This document shows positions 56,451-62,711 of a DNA stretch of 62,711 bases, piece after piece; the stretch's first letter is position 1; the number at the start of each line of letters is the position of its first letter. Both the position numbers and the translations under genes were made by a program. This DNA comes from Microcoleus sp. bin48.metabat.b7b8b9.023 (GTDB lineage Bacteria; Cyanobacteriota; Cyanobacteriia; Cyanobacteriales; Microcoleaceae), in assembly GCF_013299185.1 (NCBI RefSeq), contig NZ_JAAFKG010000049.1:1-62711 (forward strand), in the 5' to 3' direction. The notes below the pieces were generated by a model. The model did no database searches. It saw only the letters and a list, made by a program, of their open reading frames with translations, and was not told the origin of the DNA.

Positions 56451-56838
56451 CTTGATACTCCCCACCGATGAATCGGGGGGATTCTTGATTAAGACCACAA
56501 AGGGACTTTCAAAGGCGTTAACAAGGCACCTCTACCCACTCAGCTTGAACGAGTCCAAACCTTGCGTATACTTTTAGCTTTTTATACTTTCAGAGTCCAT
56601 CGCAACGCCAGATAGGTACGCTCAATAATTCACTGTTACTTGTTTGGTCAGGCTACGGTCAAGCCGAGACGAACCAACTCAGGAGTTTCACCTTATTAAA
56701 TTATTTCAACACGTAGATGGTTATTCTTAATCGCTGTAATTAGTGTATCATTTCAATTAAATCTGTGCAAGCATTTTAAGGCGACTAAATAAGTCGCAGC
56801 CACGTTCCGGACCATGTCTAAAGCCAGGGGCTTCCCGC
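56451..56838 (-). mobile_element. internally deleted IS200/IS605-type element (no ORF)
   Basis: On the minus strand the left end reads GCGGGAAGCCCCTGGCTTTAG, the typical IS1341-type left end with a decayed hairpin. The right end has a strong hairpin CCCCCCGATTCATCGGTGGGG (about 56459-56480) followed by GTATCAAG. Between them are only about 330 bp without an ORF, but with GC-rich structured sequence that could be the remnant of an omega-RNA. It is a MITE-like derivative of a tnpB element. Confidence 0.6.
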
Positions 56839-56878
56839 TCGTTTTTCGGTGAACCCCCAGAGTTATGATTTGAGATTT

Positions 56879-57124
56879 TTATACTCTAATATTATTTATA
56901 TTTTGGCGATCGATATCATTGCCGTCACCGCCCAAACCAGTATCGTTACCCGATCGGCCAAGTACGGTGTCATTGCCCCTATCTCCGGAGACGAAATCAT
57001 CCCAATCAGCGCCGTTGAGGAGATGGAAACCTTTACCGCCGAAGAGAGTGTCGTTGCCGTTGCCACCATAGACTACATCGTTGCTTGTACCATCCAGATT
57101 GACCCGGCCGCTATAGGCTGTCAT
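56879..57124 (-). pseudogene. decaying RTX-type gene fragment
   Basis: 81 residues beginning MTAYSGRVNLDGTSNDVVYG, with four or five nonapeptide repeats, some worn (GKGFHLLNG, GADWDDFVS, GRSGNDTGLG), and no secretion domain. It may be translated but looks like a remnant of a gene like that at 55039-55896. Confidence 0.6.
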
Positions 57125-57669
57125 GTACCATTTTTAATGGGACTAGGCTCTTTGATAGAACTTGCACGCCCGATGGTTAATTAAATAATGTTCGATCGCA
57201 CAAATTGCGATCGTCAGGATTGCGTAATAATTAACAGAGTGCCATTTCTTAGTACGCTTCAATCAACCTGACTGTTGAGTTCAAATATTAGTTCCGCCCA
57301 AAAAACAAAAAAACTTGATTGGTCTCCAAATCCTTAAGCAGCAAGGTTTTAGACGCAGAAACCAGCGATCCCCACAAGTTATCTGTGGGAATGGCCCGTG
57401 CATAAGATATTTTTTGTCCTGGGAAGCACCTCAACACCGCCTTGCACAACAAATCAATAGCAGCCCTTTGTAAAAGTATCAGTGCTGCCTAAGTCTTAGG
57501 TAAGTTGGAATACAGCTATATTTAAAAATTTAATTTTATAAATTATAGTTTTCAGCAATTATTTATTGCTAATTGCTAATTCCGACGCGATCGATCGCAA
57601 TAAATTAACAATTAGCAATTTCCCGAAAAAATCGTTGGCATTCATAGACAAGCTGTACTATTTACCCGC

Positions 57670-57846
57670 TCAGTGTGATTCTAAGTCTGCTGGTGACCGA
57701 TTGACATAGCTCTGGCTGTCGTAGCTGTAGATGTGAGCGTCTGTTTGGAAAATATAATTGATTGAACTAGCTGCATAGTAGGTCAGCACTAGCAGCGACA
57801 CTGCGTTAAGAATTCCATAAATTCGCTTCTCAGACATTTCGTTCAT
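57670..57846 (-). CDS. small single-pass membrane protein
   Basis: 58 residues from ATG 57846, with TAGGAG 6 nt upstream. The open frame runs to 57936, but the ribosome binding site favours the shorter form. MNEMSEKRIYGILNAVSLLV is followed by a hydrophobic helix (about residues 9-30) and a polar tail with SYDSQSYVNRSPADLE. No family is recognised. It stands alone in AT-rich surroundings; 57125-57669 upstream of its stop side holds nothing recognisable. Confidence 0.55.
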   Translation of the reverse strand: MNEMSEKRIYGILNAVSLLVLTYYAASSINYIFQTDAHIYSYDSQSYVNRSPADLESH

Positions 57847-58172
57847 TTTCACTCCTAGGGTTTGTGCAAATAGTAAATTTTGATACTGTGACGGCACTTT
57901 TTTGGGGAAGTTCCCGAAAATGCAGCACCAGATCAAAATCCCATCGCTCGCCTTATAAACTCACTCGTTATTCCTCCCATAAAACAAGTCCTGCTTGAGA
58001 CAAGCAATAGTTTTGTTGGCTATTTCATATTGAAGTCTCTGCCTTTAATTGTGTATCTAACTGTGGTAAGAGTTTGGGAATTGTGGCGATATCGAACTCT
58101 ACATTTTTCTGTTGGAAAGCTGCTACAATCTGCAAATATCTAGCATCAAAAGCTTATAGGGTAAAAAATATA

Positions 58173-58276
58173 TAGCGGTTCTCAGAAAGATTCGCGGACG
58201 TTGTTGGGAAGAAGGCCCTATACGTTTAAGGGTTATACAAGCTGTAAGTCATACCTCATCTTTTTGAGAAAGGCTA
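58173..58276 (+). mobile_element. MITE family A, copy (104 bp)
   Basis: TAGCGGTTCTCAGAAAGATT...ATCTTTTTGAGAAAGGCTA, TA on both sides (58171-58172 and 58277-58278), and the GTTGTTGGG core. It is close in sequence to copy 1 at 4849 and to the copy inside the kinase. The surrounding gap (57847-58760) holds no other recognisable feature. Confidence 0.88.
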
Positions 58277-58760
58277 TAGCTTTTTATCAAAAACCAGCAA
58301 TAATTTTCGCCAATTCGATTAATGGTAAGCAGAAGCCGGAAATAATAAAAATTATTAAGTTGTAAGCGGAACGCTAAAATATGTCTGAAGTTATACTCTG
58401 GCTAGCAAGAGAACGTGTTATATTGCCTGTTAAGTTTGAGCTTGGTGGAGGTGGCAGATAATTTATGACTGAAAAAATGTTGCGTTCGCTGTCCCAAAAT
58501 CGGGGTCTCACACTTTTGACTGAGTGGCAGCCTTAAATCACAATCTGACCAAATAACAGCAGGCATCAAAAAACAGAAGGCAGAATTTGATAGGGGTAAA
58601 AACATACTGTTTTAGGATTCAGCATTTTTATTATCTGATTCCACCTTCTAGATGCCACGTTTTGTCATAAAACAAGATGATTTACTGGATGGGAGGAGCG
58701 AGGAATGATGATTCAGGCAAGCTGACTAACTATGTTTGAGTCAGTTACTTCCACAATTTA

Positions 58761-58979
58761 CTATAATTTTTGCTCTGATTTAGCTTCTTGTTCAACCGAC
58801 TTTCTGCTACTAATTTGAAACAGGGATAAGGGTAGAACAATAGGCCAAACCAGGGGGCCGAGTAGTAAGGCCACCCAAGAGAGCAAGTCTTTTTTGGATG
58901 TTGAAGTATCGTTCCAAAAAACAATGAACCAAACCACAAAAACGATTAAGGAAACCGAAAAGTAGCCAATGATGAGCAT
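58761..58979 (-). CDS. small two-helix membrane protein
   Basis: 72 residues: helix 1 at about 3-22 (IIGYFSVSLIVFVVWFIVFW), a short polar loop, helix 2 at about 34-54 (WVALLLGPLVWPIVLPLSLF) and a charged tail with EQEAKSEQ. Start ATG 58979 has AGGT 8 nt upstream. Two helices, clean frame and plausible RBS support a real gene. The family is not recognised. Confidence 0.6.
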   Translation of the reverse strand: MLIIGYFSVSLIVFVVWFIVFWNDTSTSKKDLLSWVALLLGPLVWPIVLPLSLFQISSRKSVEQEAKSEQKL

Positions 58980-59394
58980 TCTTTTACCTGCCTGCCTATA
59001 GATTGGGTCGAAGTATTGATAATTTATTGTATCTCAGGCTGCGGCTCGCCGATCGCAACTGGAGGCCGGGAGTGAGGAGTGTTGAAAACGAACAGTTTCA
59101 CAAGTCTGGGAGTCCACAGCCTAGGATGTCGGAGGCACACCGGCGAAACCACCAACAATCGCACTCAAAGTCTTGCAATCAGGAGTTTTTGAGGTTTCGT
59201 CCAACCTGGAGGCTACCGCCACAATCACAGCCAATGCGATCGAGGTCTCTCCTTTTAGGTGATTTGACTCACGTACACTTAGTGATTTAGATCGCAAGCA
59301 CATATCAGAAAGATCACAGAGCTTACCCGACGGCCATCACCCTACTCTGTTCTCAAATGCTGGATATTAGAATAGTAGAGTTCAACGAGATTTC

Positions 59395-59592
59395 ATGCAA
59401 ACTCTGACTTTAAAATCCGATCGCACGATCGCTGAACTATTTTATCAAGTCACGCATTCGGGCAATCTGAGTCGTACCGAAAGTCACGGACTGCGTGCAC
59501 TTTGTGAAAGCGCTCTCAACGAAGACGATCGAGATGCAGTCAACCGTATACTTCACGCCATCCGCCGCGGATGGGTCAGAATTTCCGATTAG
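59395..59592 (+). CDS. conserved small protein, paralogue 1
   Basis: 65 residues: TIAELFYQVTHSGNLSRTES, LRALCESALNEDDRDAVNRI and LHAIRRGWVRISD. It is clearly homologous to the protein at 60348-60548 over its whole length. It is all-helical in appearance with a basic C-terminus. Function unknown. The space before it (58980-59394) has no recognisable feature. Confidence 0.75.
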   Translation: MQTLTLKSDRTIAELFYQVTHSGNLSRTESHGLRALCESALNEDDRDAVNRILHAIRRGWVRISD

Positions 59593-60347
59593 TACCGTCA
59601 GACAGTAAGTTTAGATCGGTAGTTCCGATCTGTCTGGTGTAAAGCTTTGCCCGCAAGTAAGATTTCCCTGAGTAGGTCTCTCCATTAACCTCTCAAAAAT
59701 ATTTTTTGTTGCGATCGTGGCGATCGCACCCGGTTTCTTGAAGATGCCGGGATTTTTGATGCAAAACCGTTAACAGTCCTTAGTGCTGTCCCTGCACGCG
59801 GACAGTAGTCAGTAGTCAGCAGCGGGGACTCATTAAGTATATCTACGGAAAAAAAACTACACAAAGATACCCAGTAAATGCAAGCCAAGTGGGTTTCTCA
59901 ACACCATAAAAGTTTTACGTTTAATATGGGTCGATTTAGTTAGTAGTAATTACTTAGCAGTCATCCTAAAAATAAAGATAGTATATTGTAGGTATTCTTC
60001 ACCATCAAGATCGCTCATATACAAAAGAGTAAATGAGTGTTCTCACCCCTCAACGCATCTATGTTTATTGGTAAGGACATACTTAGTGATTTGTTAAATT
60101 AATATTAACTTGTTTGTCAGCAGCTTTTAACAAAAAACACAGATTTTGGAGTTACTAAAAAGGAGGAATCGGGACGGGGTTTGTGTTTCGAGATGCTCTC
60201 TCGATCGAGGAAACATCCGCTCCCCAAGTCCGATTGACACAAATCACCAATCAAGACAGAATCGATCACATTTACTGGCGTATTTGAATCACATAAATAT
60301 TGGGAAAATCAGTCAATACTATCAAAAGTGATTTCAAAAAAAAACCA

Positions 60348-60548
60348 ATGATGACCCAAACGTTTTTACCTCAATTTACGATCGCAGAGCTAGTGTTTCA
60401 GGTATATCACTCCGGTCTGCTGACTCCCACTCACCGACAACAGCTCAAGACAGCGCTATTAAATGACTGTCTTACCGAAGAAGATCAAACAGCCATCAAC
60501 CGCTTGCTCCACGCGGTTCGCCGGGGCTGGCTGAAAGTTGTAGATTAA
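60348..60548 (+). CDS. conserved small protein, paralogue 2
   Basis: 66 residues from ATG 60348 (MMTQTFLPQFTIAELVFQVY). It aligns with paralogue 1 throughout: TIAEL(F/V)(Y/F)QV-HSG-L, LNEDD/LTEEDQ and INRLLHAVRRGWLKVVD. An upstream start at 60300 is less likely because it lacks the homology. Conservation of the core over the pair, with diverged codons, argues for function. The 750 bp between the two paralogues holds no other gene. Confidence 0.75.
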   Translation: MMTQTFLPQFTIAELVFQVYHSGLLTPTHRQQLKTALLNDCLTEEDQTAINRLLHAVRRGWLKVVD

Positions 60549-60837
60549 ACTTGTTGCCCAAAATTTTGTCACTTTTCTTTCAATGCACTGTCAATCATTT
60601 TTAGATTTGAGAATTTACATTTTAGATAAGAAATTTTATCAACAGATGAATCTGGAGATTGAACTTTAATCTAAAATTTTTGACTCTTCACTAGGCGAAT
60701 CTCGGATAGCTGTATCCGTTTTTGGGCGAGGAAACCTGAAGCTTTAATTAAATCCCCTCAATAAAATCTGGAATTAAGCTAAATGTAGGGTGCGACACCA
60801 GCACCCTGCGGTTTTAAATTCTGTGTTGCCAGCTTAT

Positions 60838-61587
60838 TTACTCAGAAATTGTGCCGTCAGGCATCATAGCCTCTCTCAGATTCGCCTCCTTCCAATTTGT
60901 CCCGCGCAAATAAGCTTGATGCAAGTTTGCTCCCCTGAAATTTGCTCCCTTAAGAGAAACTCCACTCAAATCTGCTAGATGCAGATTTGCACAAGTCAGA
61001 TTAGCTCCGCTCAAATCTGCTCCCTTCAAATTAGCTTTTTGGAGATTTGCTTCTGTCAAATTAGCCCAACTCAAATTTGCTTGAGTGAGGTTAGCATGGC
61101 TGAGATCGGCTTGTGTTAAGTTGGCGTCAGTTAAATTTGCTTGAGTCAGGTTGATTCCGCAAAGTTTTACTTCTGTCAAATTGGCACCTTGCAAGTTAGC
61201 GTTAACTGCATAAACTTGAATTAAAATTGCCCGTTGAAGGTTCGCATCTCTGATGTCTGCACCCCTGAGACTCGCCCCCGTAAAATCTGCCCCGCTGAGC
61301 ACGGCACTCCGCAAGATAGCTCCGCTCAAATTCGCTCCCATCGCCTCGCATTCGCCGAAATTAGCCGACATGAGGTTGGCTTGGGAGAAGTCAGCTTTGC
61401 TGATATCTGCTTGATACAGATTGGCTCTGTAGAGCGTTATGCCGATCGCACTTACACCTGTTAAACTAGCTCCTGTCAGGTCTATATCGCGCAAATTTGT
61501 CCTTGACATATCGATCCCAGCCAGGTCTACTGTACGAAAAACCCGTTCTCCGGCTGCATACCGTCTGAGAAGTTCCTCTGCATTCAT
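60838..61587 (-). CDS. pentapeptide-repeat protein
   Basis: 249 residues. The N-terminal 20 (MNAEELLRRYAAGERVFRTVDLAGIDM) are the usual non-repeat cap. About forty pentapeptides of the A(N/D)LxxANL kind follow to residue 240, forming a quadrilateral beta-helix. The function of most such proteins in cyanobacteria is unknown; DNA mimicry and thylakoid roles are known for some. It is divergent from the phosphoribosyltransferase gene. Confidence 0.92.
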   Translation of the reverse strand: MNAEELLRRYAAGERVFRTVDLAGIDMSRTNLRDIDLTGASLTGVSAIGITLYRANLYQADISKADFSQANLMSANFGECEAMGANLSGAILRSAVLSGADFTGASLRGADIRDANLQRAILIQVYAVNANLQGANLTEVKLCGINLTQANLTDANLTQADLSHANLTQANLSWANLTEANLQKANLKGADLSGANLTCANLHLADLSGVSLKGANFRGANLHQAYLRGTNWKEANLREAMMPDGTISE

Positions 61588-61641
61588 GTCATTTTTCCCA
61601 AAATATTGAATAATATCTTTGATATTTCAATAATATTAGGC

Positions 61642-62154
61642 ATGAGCGACCTTTACGTTTCTTGGTCTGAGTACCATCGAAAAATTGAGGATTTGGCAGT
61701 AAAAATTAATGAATCTCAATGGAAATTCGATCGCATTGTCTGTTTGGCGAGGGGAGGGCTGCGCGTGGGCGATACTCTGTCGCGGATTTTCGACAAACCT
61801 CTGGCGATTTTAGCGGCCTCGTCCTATGGTGGGGCGGAGGGAAAAGTCCGGCGGGCGATCGAGTTTGCGCGGGATTTGACAATGGTGGGCGATAATTTGG
61901 GCAGCCAGATTCTGCTAGTTGACGATTTGGTGGATTCGGGAATTAGTTTAGAGCAAGCTATTGTTTGGCTGAAGAGTCGTTACGGCGAGGATATTCAGGA
62001 AATTCGGACTGCTGTGCTTTGGTACAAGGCTTGTTCTGCGGCGAAACCGGATTATTATGTAGATTATTTGCCGGATAATCCTTGGATTCACCAACCTTTT
62101 GAAATGTACGAAAAGATGAGTGCGGCTGATTTGGCGGCGCCAGTCAAAAATTAG
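61642..62154 (+). CDS. phosphoribosyltransferase (Gpt/HGPRT-like)
   Basis: 170 residues from ATG 61642 (MSDLYVSWSEYHRKIEDLA). The frame is open to a TTG at 61606, which is less likely. The PRPP-binding motif ILLVDDLVDSG is present at about residue 103, together with IVCLARGGLRVGD. These match the xanthine/hypoxanthine/guanine phosphoribosyltransferase group of purine salvage; the substrate base is uncertain. Stands between the divergent pentapeptide gene and a convergent Uma2 fragment. Confidence 0.88.
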   Translation: MSDLYVSWSEYHRKIEDLAVKINESQWKFDRIVCLARGGLRVGDTLSRIFDKPLAILAASSYGGAEGKVRRAIEFARDLTMVGDNLGSQILLVDDLVDSGISLEQAIVWLKSRYGEDIQEIRTAVLWYKACSAAKPDYYVDYLPDNPWIHQPFEMYEKMSAADLAAPVKN

Positions 62155-62510
62155 TGAAACCCGCCCTCAACGGAGTCTTTGATTTGTAGTTGCTCTTTTA
62201 CCCAAGCTCGAAATGCTCTGATTGTTGGGCTTCTTCTTTGGGTGTTAGCGCGATCGACAAATTGGGGAATGACATCAATAATGGGAAAGTCGGGGAAATT
62301 TTGGCTAGTATCGGACTCAGTATATTTTCCGTCTTGAAGCAGATAGATTTTCAGGGTTCGCCCGTCATATCTCCAAAGTTCCGGCACTTTCAAAGCTTGA
62401 TAGCTGTTTAAACTGGTTTGTGAGGAGTTGTCAATCTCGATCGCTAAATCGGGAGGCGGATCTACGGTTAAATCTATTCTATCTTTACCTGCTTCGTAAA
62501 ACTTATCCAA
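62151..62510 (-). pseudogene. truncated Uma2 family gene
   Basis: 119 residues covering only the C-terminal two thirds of a Uma2 protein (DRIDLTVDPPPDLAIEID with the active-site Asp and Glu, LWRYDGRTLKIY). The frame starts at a TTG; upstream there is a stop codon and no homologous N-terminus on either frame within 200 bp. Compare the complete member at 45204-45839. It overlaps the end of the phosphoribosyltransferase gene by 4 bp, convergently. Confidence 0.7.
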
Positions 62511-62680
62511 ACCTAACTAAAGCCATCTTTAGCTACAATTTCGAGTTCACTTCCTACGCTGTTGGGTGGTCGGCCATCCCAAGGCAGGGCGAACGCATCT
62601 AAACTTTAGATTAGCAGAATATGGTATATTGGAGAATAATTGTTGAGTAACTACAAATTATTTAATTAGGGTTTACCTGT

Positions 62681-62711
62681 ATGAAACTCAAACCTAAAAT
62701 TACCATTGCCG
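62681..62711 (+). CDS. possible 5' end of a gene running off the window
   Basis: ATG 62681 begins MKLKPKITIA and stays open to the end of the window. Too little is present to identify it. Confidence 0.3.
   Translation, partial: MKLKPKITIA

Noticed and set aside
58402..58605. 67-residue frame on the minus strand
   Set aside because: No homology and atypical composition; probably chance.

Overview
The window is a piece of a cyanobacterial chromosome, most likely from a filamentous, non-heterocystous Microcoleus/Oscillatoria-type organism. The evidence is the recurring HIP1-type octamer GCGATCGC, cyanobacterium-specific genes (ndhM of the photosynthetic NDH-1 complex, the bicarbonate uptake pair sbtA-sbtB, a DUF1823 protein), heptameric short tandem repeats such as CAACTGT and CCAATGC, many palindromic dispersed repeats, and a high load of IS200/IS605 tnpB elements and MITEs. 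The assignment to a genus is inference.

Layout. (1) 1-4.8 kb: P-loop kinase, peptide deformylase, an array of nine 34-bp palindromic repeats, an HtrA-type protease, and dnaA. (2) 4.8-10.2 kb: an accessory block between dnaA and dnaN holding an AurF-type di-iron oxygenase plus a class I glutamine amidotransferase (two-gene operon), a divergent MOSC/YiiM protein, a MocR/PdxR regulator, a decayed IS1-type transposase and a decayed second copy of the amidotransferase 3' end. (3) 10.4-12 kb: a cluster of DnaA boxes (probable oriC) and dnaN. (4) 12-29 kb: three paralogous sensor histidine kinases, a YraQ-type permease with its YcgQ-type partner, a polysaccharide flippase and two cyanobacterial hypotheticals. 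The third kinase is wrecked by a nest of insertions: an IS200/IS605-type tnpB element, itself carrying a group II intron, plus a separate 104-bp MITE. (5) 29-34 kb: a potassium channel with a C-terminal zinc ribbon, a TerD-pentapeptide fusion, an AAA ATPase/DUF4276 pair resembling ATPase-TOPRIM defence modules, and ndhM. (6) 34-46 kb: a PP2C phosphatase with a possible structured leader, a CsgG-family lipoprotein-like protein, an intact tnpB next to a DUF1823 gene, gap, sbtB-sbtA, a peroxiredoxin-glutaredoxin fusion and a Uma2 protein. (7) 46-54.7 kb: a three-gene operon of giant TPR proteins fused to GT61 glycosyltransferase, SAM methyltransferase and sulfotransferase domains, presumably building a sulfated exopolysaccharide. 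(8) 55-62.7 kb: an RTX protein and relics, small membrane proteins, two paralogous 65-residue proteins, a pentapeptide protein, a phosphoribosyltransferase and a truncated Uma2 gene.

The clearest new observations come straight from the sequence: a MITE family with TAGC-starting inverted repeats and TA duplications, one copy of which lies in a kinase gene whose reading frame is restored by precise removal; a group II intron placed exactly in the catalytic DRD motif of tnpB, so that splicing would rebuild it; and an oxygenase/amidotransferase/MOSC/MocR module beside oriC, in which one enzyme family oxidises nitrogen and the other family includes reductases of N-hydroxylated compounds. No tRNA, rRNA or CRISPR array was recognised.
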